Shown: positions 37,408 to 48,543, numbered from the stretch's first letter. The stretch is DNA of 64,000 bases from Siphonodentalium dalli (GCA_032622095.1 CP136064.1:5571512-5635511), one strand, 5' to 3'. Notes: generated by a model not told the origin, from the letters alone. A program made the numbers and translations.

Positions 37408-37632
37408 CAGTAATGCCCTAACTAATCGACTCCTTAACCACAGCAGAATTATGGGTCATTTTTCAGGATTTAGTCAGAAATATGGCTTGTTGTCATTTAC
37501 GGAAAGCTCTCAGTGAGAGCTTTCACTGAGAGCTTTCTGATGAATGGTAACAAGCCATATTTTCGACTAAATCCTGAAAAATTACCCATAATTCTGCTGC
37601 GGTTAAGGAGCCGATTATTTAGGGCATTACTG
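37408..37632. mobile_element. Mar-M MITE copy 1 (full palindrome)
   Basis: Ends CAGTAATGCCCTAA / TTAGGGCATTACTG with TA on both sides. The whole 225 bp folds as one hairpin (inner arms GGATTTAGTC, ATATGGCTTGTT). TA flanks fit Tc1/mariner. Confidence 0.88.
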
Positions 37633-37856
37633 TATCATGCATATGAGTTTCCCCAGGACCTTGATATTGCTTCGTGTTTTCCATGGTGCTTGACATCTGA
37701 GATTTTTATTTTGAAGTTTCACTCTATTAAAATACCTGTTGGCTCTGATCACCGCCAAAACTTGTTTTTATTGGATGAAAGATATTGGGTATTCTTTGAA
37801 GTCTTGATTATGTGCAAACCGCTAACGAGACAGTGGTATATGTACAACTGTATCAG

Positions 37857-38642
37857 TAGGGTCTTAACGATTCATCGTGATTTCGATGCATCACTATTCT
37901 CGATTCGATTCATGATCCTTTTCCTTGCCGATTCGATTCCATATTTTTAAATTATCGCAACCAAGAATTTTTCAAAAAAATGATTCAACAACACTCGTTG
38001 AATATGTTTCTTATCAAATTCAGCTGTGAAATAAATATTGTGAATTATAAGTTTTATTGATTACACAAGCATTTCTAAATTGAACAGTTTAAATATCATG
38101 ATAAGTCTTAACCCTTTACCCAACAGAACGGCCCTGTGCCAATACATTCTCTTATATATGCGAGTCGACCATAGGTCGCCTCGCATATATAAGAGAATGC
38201 ATTGGCTTAACACATTAAAAATTATAAAATTGTTAAAGAATGTAAGAAAAAATGGTAAAAAGTGTTAAAAAAAGGATTTTTTTTAGGCCAATGCATTCTC
38301 TTATATATGCGAGGCGACCTATGGTCGACTCGCATATATAAGAGAATGCATTGGCACAGGGCATAACTGTAACTATCACAATGTGGTCAAGGAGCCGGTT
38401 CCAATGATATCCATATTTGTATGGTTCTATTGAGACAGACCGGAGATATTTTAGGCTGTTGAAGCTTTATTTGGCCGGTTTTGGCCGGTTTGTTGGGTAA
38501 AGGGTTAATATGCTGTGTAAAACTCCACTGAAAAAACTTGGAAGCAGCCAATCATACTCCAGACCATAGTAACTGCATCGAATCGTCAGACAAAAATCGT
38601 GATTCAAATCGAATCTTGAAGTTGTGAATCATTACGGCCCTA
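37857..38642. mobile_element. hAT element interrupted by a TTAA-A MITE
   Basis: Ends TAGGGTCTTAACGATTC and GAATCATTACGGCCCTA, with perfect 8-bp duplications TGTATCAG (37849-37856 and 38643-38650). GATTCGATTC subterminal repeats. The TTAA-A copy at 38108-38508 sits inside; without it about 385 bp remain. Confidence 0.9.
38108..38508. mobile_element. TTAA-A MITE copy 5 (two P1 hairpins), nested in hAT
   Basis: Perfect TTAA flanks. CCCTTTACCCAACAGAACGG end, P1, AT-rich spacer with AAAATGGTAAAAAGTG, inverted P1, and TGTTGGGTAAAGGG end. Confidence 0.92.
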
Positions 38643-38688
38643 TGTATCAGCATCACCTTGAGTGCTGAAATGCCGCAGGTCAACCTCT

Positions 38689-38939
38689 TTAACCCTTTGA
38701 GTGCCAGGGCCCGATCTCATCGGCCCTAAACCTACAAAATAAGTCTGTTAAAGAATATAAGAATAAATTGTTAAAATTGTAAAAAATTATATAAAAAAAA
38801 AAAAAAAAAAAAAATGTTAGGCCAATGCATTCTCTTATATATGCGAGGCGACCTATGGTCGACTCGCATATATAAGAGAATGCATTGGCGCAGGGTATAT
38901 GGGTTGATACAAAAATCGACCTGGCACTCAAAGGGTTAA
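38689..38939. mobile_element. TTAA-B MITE copy 2
   Basis: TTAA, CCCTTTGAGTGCCAGGGCC on the left and ACCTGGCACTCAAAGGG, TTAA on the right, with a single P1 palindrome. A poly-A run precedes P1. Confidence 0.9.
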
Positions 38940-39194
38940 GTGAGGTTGATTAATTAGAGTATAGCTGTACCTTTGAATTAATGCAGAACCTTCCTGGAAG
39001 AGATAAACCACCTTTATGTATCCAAATGACTCCCAGGAGACATTGAGTCTCATAAAACATTGTTACTGGTACATCTGGGACTTATTCATCACTTTCATCT
39101 GAGCTGTAATTTCTTTGTGGGACCAGAGGATTCTTCATATTGTCAAAGTTATTGTCTTGAAGTATTAACCCTTTCTGTACTAAATACTCATTTA

Positions 39195-39515
39195 CGAGCA
39201 GTTCCAACTTAGGAAATGTTTAGATAATTTTTATACCCCCCCCTCTCCATACCCGCCTCACATAACTGGAATCAGCTTGTCTGTCTGTCCGTGGACACAA
39301 TTTTGTATGAGCTTTTATTTCTACATTTTTCGGTCAATTGTTTTTAAACTTGGCACAAATATTTAGTATCATGGGAACCTGTGCACCTTCGATTATGAGG
39401 TCCATCAGACATTTTTTTGGAGTTATCCCCCATTTTTGACTTAGAAAATTTTATACAGGGATGGTATACATGTACCTGTACCTAGTGACATAGTCCCACT
39501 TGGGGCCCATCTCTT
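39195..39515. repeat. Dispersed repeat candidate (TCTGTCTGTCCGTGGACAC)
   Basis: A C-rich run, AACTGGAATCAGCTTG, TCTGTCTGTCCGTGGACAC, then TTGGCACAAAT and GAGTTATCCCC phrases look like a common invertebrate dispersed repeat. Only one copy is in this window, so the assignment is weak. Confidence 0.3.
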
Positions 39516-39582
39516 GTTAAATTTATTATTAGAACACTTCCTACCAATGAATATGAATCATTCTGCTCTTGTATTATCTGTC

Positions 39583-40034
39583 TTAACCCTTTCAGTGCCA
39601 GGGGCCGATCTCATCGGCCCTAATTTTCGGTCTGTAAAATCGGCCCTAAAAAAATTAAAAATAATTTATTTATTTAAATATTTTTTTTTGGGTATGCTTA
39701 CGCAGGCTATAGTGAATTTAAAAACAAACTGGATAAAACCTTAGGGGCATGTTATAACTCAAAACTATCACCAAGTATTCATAGTAATAATTTTGATGCC
39801 CATGAAAAACGTAAGATACCCTGGCACTAAACCTACAAAATATGTCTGCTAAAGAATATTAGAAAAAATTATTAAAATTGTTAAAAATAATAACAAATGA
39901 TGAAAAATTGTTAGGCCAATGCATTCTCTTATATTTGCGAGGCGACCTATGGTCGACTCGCATATATAAGAGGATGCATTGGCACAGGGTATATGGGTTG
40001 ATACAAAAATCGGACCTGGCACTGAAAGGGTTAA
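39583..40034. mobile_element. TTAA-B MITE copy 3 (long form)
   Basis: TTAA, CCCTTTCAGTGCCAGGGG ... CCTGGCACTGAAAGGG, TTAA. 452 bp; carries about 200 extra bases of left interior (including a second CCCTGGCAC near 39820) absent from the short copies. Possibly closest to the ancestral element. Confidence 0.85.
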
Positions 40035-40113
40035 TGTCTGTCATCTGCTTATATTACCTCAACACCCCTCCAAAGGCAAAGTCCAAATGAATAATAGAAT
40101 GTGTTCCAATGTA

Positions 40114-40291
40114 CAGTAATGTTCTAATTAATCGACTCCTTAAACACAGCAGAATTATGGGTAACTTTTCAGGATTTAGTTGGAAATATGGCTTTCCGAT
40201 GAATGGCAACAAGCCATATTTCCGACTAAATCCTGAAAAGTTACCCATAATTCTGCTGTGTTTAAGGAGTCGATTAATCGGAGCATTGCTG
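40114..40291. mobile_element. Mar-M MITE copy 2
   Basis: CAGTAATGTTCTAATTAATC ... CGGAGCATTGCTG, TA flanks. Full palindrome with a shorter apex. Confidence 0.85.
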
Positions 40292-40358
40292 TATACTGTT
40301 ATAACTCAGTGGAAGAATCCATTCAGTATAGTAAGAGCATTCCGGAGTCTGGACCTCC

Positions 40359-40586
40359 TTAACCCTTTGAGTGCCAGGGGCCGATCTCATCGGCCCTAAA
40401 CCTACAAAATAAGTCTGTTAAAGAATATAAGAATAAATTATTAAAATTGTAAAAAATTGTAAAAAAAAAAAATGCATTCTCTTATATATGCGAGGCGACC
40501 TATGGTCGACTCGCATATATAAGAGAATGCATTGGCACAGGGTATATGGGTTGATACAAAAATCGACCTGGCACTCAAAGGGTTAA
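40359..40586. mobile_element. TTAA-B MITE copy 4
   Basis: Both TTAA flanks and CCCTTTGAGTGCCAGG ends present, single P1. Confidence 0.9.
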
Positions 40587-40751
40587 AGACTATAAGAATA
40601 AATTATTAAAATTGTAAAAAATTGTAAAAAAAAAAAATGCATTCTCTTATATATGCGAGGCGGCCTATGGTCGACTCGCATATATAAGAGAATGCATTGG
40701 CACAGGGTATATGGGTTGATACAAAAATCGACCTGGCACTCAAAGGGTTAA
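40587..40751. repeat. Tandem partial duplication of TTAA-B copy 4
   Basis: The last about 165 bp of the previous element (from TATAAGAATAAATTATTA to AAAGGGTTAA) is repeated directly after it with one change (GCGGCC for GCGACC). The left end is missing, so this is a duplication, not a new insertion. Confidence 0.85.
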
Positions 40752-40995
40752 ACACAAATAGAAAACCTCATCATCATCTGTCAAAACAACGAATGAGAAT
40801 GAATCGTGATCCAGTTGGAAGTCATTGCCATAGTTTCGTTTCATCTGCCATAATGCAGTGAAGTGGTGTATTTTTTCAGGTGAAATTAATAATAGTTAAG
40901 CTGCTGAATAATATTGAAGTTGTCGCAGAAAACCAAATTAACTTTATTGTGTAGTAGTTATAGAACATGGTTTAATTTATCATGGTAACCACCCC

Positions 40996-41435
40996 CAAGT
41001 CTGCAAATAGCGTGTCTGTCATTTGCAGGATGAGGTCCCCAGAGGGTGAATTTAGCGATGTGCGGGCTAGCATCACCAAATTCACCCTCTGGAGACCTCA
41101 TTCTGCTTAGCCTTAGGCCTCATCTTCTGGGGAGTATCTATAGTATTAAATTAACATTGTTTTCAGTTACATTTCCCTTCTAGGAAGTTTCTATATCCCC
41201 TAATTTGTAGAAGATAAAATTCATATTTGAGGTGCCCAATGGGTGAACATCACCAACTTCAACTGGGGAACTTCAATCTGATCCTAGATCTGCCATAGCA
41301 GTTGAGGGCCTTAGCAGAATGAGGTCCCCAGAAGGTGAATTTAGTGATGCTAGCCTGCTATGAGGGGTAGTATCACTAAATTCACCCTCTGGGGACCTCA
41401 TTCTGCAAATGACAGACACACTATTTGCAGGCTTG
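40996..41435. mobile_element. hAT-E MITE copy 2 (P2 hairpins)
   Basis: CAAGTCTGCAAATAG ... CTATTTGCAGGCTTG, flanked by perfect 8-bp duplications ACCACCCC (40988-40995 and 41436-41443). Two P2 hairpins and a middle part shared with copy 1 (CAATGGGTGAACATCACC; reversed there). Confidence 0.92.
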
Positions 41436-41459
41436 ACCACCCCTGGTAAAGTGGTCCTG

Positions 41460-41849
41460 TTAACCCTTTACCCAACAAACTGGCCAAATAAAGCTTCAAC
41501 AGCCTAAAATATCTTTGGTCTGTCTCAATAGAACCATACAAATATGGATATCATTGGAACCGGCTCCTTGACCACATTGTGATAGTTACAGTTATGCCCT
41601 GTGCCAATGCATTCTCTTATATATGCGAGTCGACCATAGGTCACCTCGCATATATAAGAGAATGCATTGGCCTAAAAAAAATCTGTTTTTAACACTTTTT
41701 ACCATTTTTTCTTACATTCTTTAACAATTTTATAATTTTTAATGTGTTAAGCCAATGCATTCTCTTATATATGCGAGGCGACCTATGGTCGACTCGCATA
41801 TATAAGAGAATGCATTGGCACAGGGCCCTTCTGTTGGGTAAAGGGTTAA
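41460..41849. mobile_element. TTAA-A MITE copy 6 (two P1 hairpins)
   Basis: Both TTAA flanks, full-length ends, two P1 hairpins in inverted orientation. Confidence 0.9.
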
Positions 41850-42669
41850 TGTACTATGATGCTTGTGGATCTTGCTGAACTGCTTTGATGCTGTTAGGGC
41901 AAACTGATGCTGTTAAGAAAAAGTACCATTATTATTTTTTTTTTTAAGTTGTAATTTTCGCGGTGTTCAGATATATAATTTGAACATATCCAGGAAAAGC
42001 CGTTTTGTGTATGAAACATTCAAACACATATATATTGAGAAATATTTTAATATTAGTATTGTATTAGTTGTTGCAAATTGACTATTATCAAGATGCCTGT
42101 TCATGTCATTTTGCAAACCCCAGATCAGCCATTACTAAAATTTTCAAAAATATATATGTTCTTGAATGTTTCATACAGACACTGGCTTTTTCTGAAAATG
42201 CACGGATTAGCCAAACACTTCGAAAATTACAAGTTTAGAAAAGATAACGGTACTTTTTCGTAATGGCATCAGTTTGCCCTAACAGCATCATAGCAATTCA
42301 GCAGGAACACCAGCATCATAGCACATTAGCAGGACCGCTTGACCAGGGTAACCCGTGGTAGCCCAAACTTGTCAGATGATTTAATACCGGTGTAACCCGG
42401 TATGATGCACTAATCCAATCAGGAAACTGTGTTATTGCAGTGTCACTTCATAATTTAATAATAGATCACAACTGGTTCACAAGGCAATCTTATTTTGCTG
42501 ATTATCATGAACTATCAATTGATATTTAATAATTGTGGAGGGACCCCAATAGCGAATGCAAATATTTTTAGCCATAAATAAATAATAGTGGTGTCACTTT
42601 TATTTGACAGGTGAGAATATTCAATGTATGAGGGAATGACATAACTTTTATTCCCTGTTTTTACGTCGG

Positions 42670-43050
42670 GTACTGCCAGGTAGGGGAATAGGAATCAGCC
42701 AAGGGACACCTACATGTATAATGTAAACTCAGCTATAACTAAATATTTGACTAGTCAATTGTCGCCTACAATGGAACCACTGCTATATCTAAATATTTCA
42801 CTGGTACTTTCAGATAGGGGAATAGTAACCAGTCAATGGGTACCTACATGTACATGAATCATGAAAACTCTGCTCTATCTAAATATTTGACAAATACTGT
42901 CAGATAAGGGAATAGGAACCAGTCAATGGACGTCCAACCAGCCTGTAATATAAATAAACTCTGATATATCTAAATATTTGACTGGTACTGCTTGATAGGG
43001 GAATAGGAACCAGTCAATGGATGCCCAGAATGGAAACACTGCTCTATCGT
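42670..43050. repeat. Degenerate tandem repeat, about 90-130 bp unit
   Basis: AGGGGAATAGGAACCAGTCAATGG followed by CTCTATCTAAATATTTGAC-GGTACT recurs near 42681, 42816, 42906 and 42997. Confidence 0.75.
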
Positions 43051-43328
43051 AATGTGGAGGATATGAGGCTGGCTAAGTGAATGGAACAGACCCGCCGGGA
43101 GGAGTGAGATTGCTGAATCTCGGATCAATAGATGAGCGTATGGTTAGAAATACTCAGTGAATCGAGAGTCATTTGCAGCTATCATTGTTAGACATCCCAA
43201 ATTCATTCCAACACCATATATGTCAGTATTTGATCAAATTAGGCCTCCATGCTTTGTGTCTTATTCAGTCGTTCGTCACTGTTGGTCCTATTTACAACAA
43301 ATTATACAACATTTAGTGTGCTGACATT

Positions 43329-43492
43329 TAATCACCCTATTGGGAAATGGCTGCACAAAGGCAGCATGACTCTAATGGTTTGTCACTAGTTGCATGCTAT
43401 ACATTTTATTCATAAATGGTGTGGTTAAATTTTGTCTGGCTTTTCATTTCACACCAACTGGGGCATGAAACATTCATTATACAGATTAATTT
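43329..43492 (+). repeat. Left direct repeat bracketing the 127-bp array
   Basis: Shares GGAAATGGCTGCACAAAGGC, GTTTGTC-CTAGTTG-ATGCT and GGTGTGGTTAA-TTTT-TCTGGCTTTTCA with 45487-45650 in the same orientation. About 80 percent alike by eye. Confidence 0.75.
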
Positions 43493-43708
43493 AACCCTTT
43501 AATTACTTCTTAGATTCTCCCATCAGTTATAAAAGTATGCATTGGAATGGTCTATTATTCATCTGGAGGGGTGTTCAGCAATTATGAGCAGACGACAGAC
43601 AGACAAAAGATAATATAAGTGCAGAAGGATACCTATTCATTGGAAGGAAATGTTCAGATACTAAGTCCATCAAAGGATCTTATATCAGAACATTACCTAA
43701 GGGATAAC
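43493..43708 (+). repeat. Leader of the 127-bp array
   Basis: GGAATGGTCTATTATTCATC, then GCAGACGACAGACAGAC and ATATAAGTGCAGAAG. The same blocks in the same order occur at 61830-61947 before a different array. The ACAG-like tetranucleotide run recalls bivalve pearl/Helentron-type elements; this is inference. Confidence 0.65.
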
Positions 43709-45483
43709 TAGGATTCCTTTATATTACACTCCCCTATGGAGCCTCACAGAGATCCAAGCAGACCACAGTCACCAGTACATCATTCTCTCAGTCTGGGGCA
43801 CCATAGAGGTGTCATCAATGAGTATTTAGTATAGAAAGGATTCCTTTATATAACACTCCCCTATGAAGCCTCACAAAGATCCAAGCAGACGACAGTCATC
43901 AGTACATCATTCTCTCAGTCTGGGGCACCATAGAGGTGTCATCAATGAGTATTTAGTATAGAAAGGATTTCTTTATATAACACTCCCCTATGGAGCCTCA
44001 CAGAGATCCAAGCAGACCACAGTCACAAGTACATCATTCTCTCAGTCAGGGGCTCCATAGAGGTGTCACATTCATTTAGTATAGAAAGGATTCCTTTATA
44101 TAACACTCCCCTATGGAGCCTCACAGAGATCCAAGCAGACCACAGTCACAAGTACATCATTCTCTCAGTCTGGGGCGCCATAGAGGTGTCATCAATGAGT
44201 ATTTAGTATAGAAAGGATTCCTTTATATAACACTCCCCTATGGAGCCTCACAGAGATCCAAGCAGACCACAGTCACAAGTACATCATTCTCTCAGTCTGG
44301 GGCGCCATAGAGGTGTCATCAATGAGTATTTATTATAGAAAGGATTCCTTTATATAACACTCCCCTATGGAGCCTCACAGAGATCCAAGCAGACCACAGT
44401 CACCAGCACATCATTCTCTCAGTCTGGGGCACCATAGAGGTGTCATCAATGAGTATTTAGTATAGAAAGGATTCCTTTATATAACACTCCCCTATGGAGC
44501 CTCAGAGATCCAAGCAGACGACAGTCACCAGTACATCATTCTCTCAGTCTGGGGCACCATAGAGGTGTCATCAATGAGTATTTAGTATAGAAAGGATTCC
44601 TTTATTTAACACTCCCCTATGGAGCCTCACAGAGATCCAAGCAGACGATAGTCATCAGTGCATCATTCTCTCAGTCTGGGGCACCATAGAGGTGTCATCA
44701 ATGAGTATTTAGTATAGAAAGGATTCCTTTATATAACACTCCCCTATGGAGCCTCACAGAGATCCAAGCAGACCACAGTCACCAGTACATCATTCTCTCA
44801 GTCTGGGGCGCCATAGAGGTGTCATCAATGAGTATTTAGTATAGAAAGGATTCCTTTATATAACACTCCTGTATGGAGCCTCACAATTACTCAAGCAGAA
44901 GACAATCATCAGTGCATCGTTCTCTCAGTCTGGGGCACCATAGAGGTGTCATCAATGAGTATTTAGTATAGAAAGGATTCCTTTATATAACACTCCCCTA
45001 TGGAGCCTCACAGAGATCCAAGCAGACCACAGTCACCAGTACATCATTCTCTCAGTCTGGGGCGCCATAGAGGTGTCATCAATGAGTATTTAGTATGGAA
45101 AGGATTCCTTTATATAACACTCCCCTATGAAGCGTCACAGAGATCCAAGCAGACGACAGTCACCAGTACATCATTCTCTCAGTCTGGGGCGCCATAGAGG
45201 TGTCATCAATGAGTATTTAGTATAGAAAGGATTCCTTTATATAACACTCCCCTATGGAGCCTCACAGAGATCCAAGCAGACGACAGTCACCAGTACATCA
45301 TTCTCTCAGTCTGGGGCTCCATAGAGGTGTCATCAATGAGTATTTAGTTTAGAAAGGATTCCTTTATATAACACTCCCCTATGGAGCCTCACAAAGATCC
45401 AAGCAGACCACAGTCACCAGTACATCATTCTCTCAGTCTGGGGCACCATAGAGGTGTCATCAATGAGTATTTAGTAAATAAAG
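43709..45483 (+). repeat. Satellite-like array, 127-bp unit, about 14 copies
   Basis: Unit runs GGATTCCTTTATATAACACT, CCCTATGGAGCCTCACAGAG, ATCCAAGCAGAC, CATCATTCTCTCAGTCTGGG, ATAGAGGTGTCATCAATGAG, TATTTAGTATAGAAA. Copies are about 95 percent alike by eye, implying recent homogenisation. Short open frames inside are a by-product. Part of the unit resembles hairpin module P3 (ATAGAGAGCCCCACATAGAC). Confidence 0.95.
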
Positions 45484-45486
45484 GGT

Positions 45487-45650
45487 TACTCATCCCACTG
45501 GGAGATGGCTGCATAAAAGCAGCATGCGTCCTGAATTCTAATAGTTTGTCTCTAGTTGGATGCTCTACATGTATTTATAAAAGGTGTGGTTAATTTTTTC
45601 TGGCTTTTCACTTCTTAACAACTGGAGCATGAGGCATTTAAGATTCAGAA
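45487..45650 (+). repeat. Right direct repeat bracketing the 127-bp array
   Basis: Second copy of 43329-43492 (GGAGATGGCTGCATAAAAGC onward), immediately after the last array unit. Confidence 0.75.
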
Positions 45651-45723
45651 TAATTTGACTGGATATCAATGAGGCTGTTCATAATACAGATAGTTTATTT
45701 GTCTACTCTCTATCTGCTACATA

Positions 45724-45936
45724 CAGTAATGCCCTAAGTAATCGACTCTTAACCACAGCAGAATTATGGGTAACTTTTCAGGATTTAGTCGGATATATGG
45801 CTTGTCGCCATTCATTGGTAAGCTCTCCCTGAGAGCTTTCCGATGAATGGCAACAAGTCATATTTCCGACTAAATCCTGAAAAGTTACCCATAATTCTAC
45901 TGTGGTTAAAGAGTCGATTACTTATGGTTATTACTG
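45724..45936. mobile_element. Mar-M MITE copy 3
   Basis: CAGTAATGCCCTAAGTAATC ... TTATTACTG between TA dinucleotides; complete palindrome. Confidence 0.88.
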
Positions 45937-46047
45937 TAGTATTGACATTGTATGGGAGAGTAAAAAAACGCCACTGAAAGACATTCAATTTTATTGTTTT
46001 ATTGTTATTAACCAAAAACAATAAAGAACTCTTCTCAAATTTATCTA

Positions 46048-46344
46048 TTAACCCTTCCATGACTGAAGTTACCTCCCTTATTGACCCTTCCATGACTGGA
46101 GCTTCCTGAAAGTTAGCGAAAACCATGTGCCAATAATGCATTCTCTTATATATGCGAGTCTTCCAATGGGTGTCTCGCATAAGAGAATATATTGGCCTAA
46201 CATATTTACCTTGACTTTGACCTTGTAAGCCATTGCATTCTCTTATATATGCGAGGCTCCCTAGGGAAACTCATATATAAGAGAATGTACTGGCACCGGA
46301 TCTTTAATGCTGCACCAGCACAGCTCCCGTCATGAAAGGGTTAA
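46048..46344. mobile_element. TTAA-C MITE copy 2
   Basis: TTAACCCTTCCATGACTG at the left, with a second copy of the same end at 46080, and CGTCATGAAAGGGTTAA on the right. Two P1-arm palindromes with diverged loops. Confidence 0.8.
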
Positions 46345-46496
46345 GAATCAGCACTGGTAATTGACATAGCTTTAGAACACCATGAATTCTATATTGGATT
46401 ATAACTAATTTTGATGGCTGGATGAATTCAGTTACCATTAGGCCAATATAAAACAATTCTAATATCCTCCTTAATCCTGACCCTTTGTTTATCCTA

Positions 46497-46629
46497 CAGT
46501 AATGCTCTAAATAATCAACTCAGTGAGAGCTTTCCGATGAATGACAACAAGCCATATTTCCGACTAAATCCTGAAAAGTTACCCATAATTCTGCTGTGGT
46601 TAAGGAGTCCATTATTTAGAGCGTTACTG
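46497..46629. mobile_element. Mar-M MITE copy 4, left arm largely deleted
   Basis: CAGTAATGCTCTAAATAATC is joined directly to AGTGAGAGCTTTCCGATG, and the right arm is complete. TA on both sides. Confidence 0.85.
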
Positions 46630-46794
46630 TATGGACCTATCCTCACATCATTTCTAATGATAATTTTGATGTTGTTTTGTTTAATTAAATTGAAATTAAC
46701 CACTGAATTAACCTTTCAAATTTAATGAAATAGAGCAATTTTAAAGTGCATGGTTTGATATAAAGTACACTTTCATAATACTTCTATTTGAATA

Positions 46795-47771
46795 ATGGCC
46801 TTGTAAGCTGGTGCATTCTCATATATACATAAAGGGAGACTCGCATACATGTACAGTTAAACTTCGTTAAGTCGTAACTTAGGTAACTCGAATACCCCAC
46901 TTAAGTCGAAGCCATCGCCTGGTCCCGGCTGAGCTTGTGAGCAAAGCCATTAGAATAATTACAGTTAAGTCGAAGGTGGATAAGTCGAAAATTCCGCTTA
47001 CGTCGAAACGAAATTTAGTCCCACCAGCCAGATTATAACACTAATTACTAGGTTAAGTCGAAGCGCCGTCGGCGACACATCGCCATGTGATTATAACTCA
47101 GTGTGCTTCTATTCATTACCCTAAAAAGCTGTGAAGTTTCCTGGAGTCTTTATTTACTTTAAACATATTTTATTCGTATATAAATATACAAAAGGGATCG
47201 GGGCACAAGTTATTTCAACTTAGGTAGTCCCTCTCCCGTACAAAATTTACAATACATTGTTATAAGATGACAAAAGGCGATAACAGAAACGTTTGTACAT
47301 GGTGAGTCTTTATTAATCCTAATGCATTGTTTATTTAACTTATTAACGAGGTGTGGGGGTCAATTTCCCCTGTGAGGATTAGTAGTGTTGACAGGCGAAA
47401 TGAAAACCATATTTAAACGGCCTGATGCAGAGAATAATTTCATTCAGTCATGTCTTCCCAAAACGAAAACAATGTTCCAAACGAAGAAATGCTATTGACA
47501 AGAAGGCTGAACTCAATTTGAATGTTCTCGATGCCATGACACTGATGCAGCAATCGTGGGCCATATCGGATCGATATGAATTCAACTGGTTGGAATTTGT
47601 GGTCACCAAATGGTCAAAACAGTTAAGTCGAACACTCGGATAACTCGAAGTAATCCAACGGTCCCTTGCAATTCGACTTAACGAAGTTTAACTGTATATA
47701 CTAGTAGGAGAATGCACTGGTGCGGGATCTTAAATGGTACACCAGCGTAGCTCCCGTCATGAAAGAGTTAA
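46795..47771. mobile_element. TTAA-C MITE copy 3, split by a pogo-like element
   Basis: Left part CTTGTAAGCTGGTGCATTCT to 46853; right part AGGAGAATGCACTGGTG to CGTCATGAAAGAGTTAA. Its final TTAA (47768-47771) is also the first TTAA of TTAA-B copy 6. The left terminus is missing. Confidence 0.65.
46854..47694. mobile_element. pogo/Tigger-like Tc1-mariner element, internally deleted
   Basis: Ends CAGTTAAACTTCGTTAAGTC and GACTTAACGAAGTTTAACTG, flanked by TA (46852-46853, 47695-47696). GTCGAA/TTCGAC repeats lie inside. A plus-strand frame at 47425-47643 holds KKAELNLNVLDAMTLMQQSW, reminiscent of the C-terminal part of pogo-family transposases. The catalytic region is absent, so this is a remnant. 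Confidence 0.8.
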
Positions 47772-48018
47772 CCCTTTGAGTGCCAGGGGCCGATATTATC
47801 GGCCCTAAACCTACACAATAAGTCTGTTAAAGAATATAATAAAATATATTAAAATATATTAAAATTGTAAAAAAATATAAAAATAAATAAATTGTTAAGC
47901 CAATGCATTCTCTTATATATGCGAGGCGACCTATGGTCGACTCGCATATATAGGATAATGCATTGGCACAGGGTATATGGGTTGATACAAAAATCGGACC
48001 TGGCACTCAAAGGGTTAA
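47768..48018. mobile_element. TTAA-B MITE copy 6
   Basis: CCCTTTGAGTGCCAGGGGCC to CCTGGCACTCAAAGGG between TTAAs; single P1 with a GGATAATGC change in the right arm. Confidence 0.9.
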
Positions 48019-48188
48019 ATACATTTGGCAGGGAAACATAGATTTTACTGACACCAGCCTTACTATAATGTTTTAAGTGCTGTTTAAGTATTTGAATTAT
48101 TTACTAGTGGGAGGTTACGGATATAAAATATGTCCCTGAGGCTGTCAAAGCCATGAAGCTTTTGATGTCCGATATGACATCTTTTCAA

Positions 48189-48543
48189 TTAACCCTTTAC
48201 CCAACAGAACGGCCATGTGCCAATGCATTCTCTTATATATGCGAGTCGACCATAGGTCGCCTCGCATATATAAGAGAATGCATTGGCTTAACACATATGA
48301 AAAATGATAAAATTGTCAAAGGCCAATGCATTCTCTTATATATGCGAGGCGACCTATGGTCGACTCGCATATATAAGAGAATGCATTGGCACAGGGCATA
48401 ACTGTAACCATCACAATGTGGTCAATGAACCGGTTCCAATGATATCCATATTTGTATGGTGTTATTGAGACAGACCGAAGATATTTTAGGCTGTTGAAGC
48501 TTTATTTGGGCGTTTTTGGCCGCTTTGTTGGGTAAAGGGTTAA
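48189..48543. mobile_element. TTAA-A MITE copy 7 (two P1 hairpins, short spacer)
   Basis: TTAA flanks; spacer between hairpins shortened to about 40 bp. The right subterminal part (GGTGTTATTGAGACAGACCG, GGGCGTTTTTGGCCG) groups it with copies 1 and 4. Confidence 0.9.

Noticed and set aside
37513-37950. 145-residue plus-strand frame
   Set aside because: Starts in the right arm of a Mar-M palindrome and ends inside a hAT terminal region; no domain.
43709-45483. CRISPR-like regular repeats
   Set aside because: Direct head-to-tail 127-bp units with no unique spacers, in an animal intron; a satellite array.
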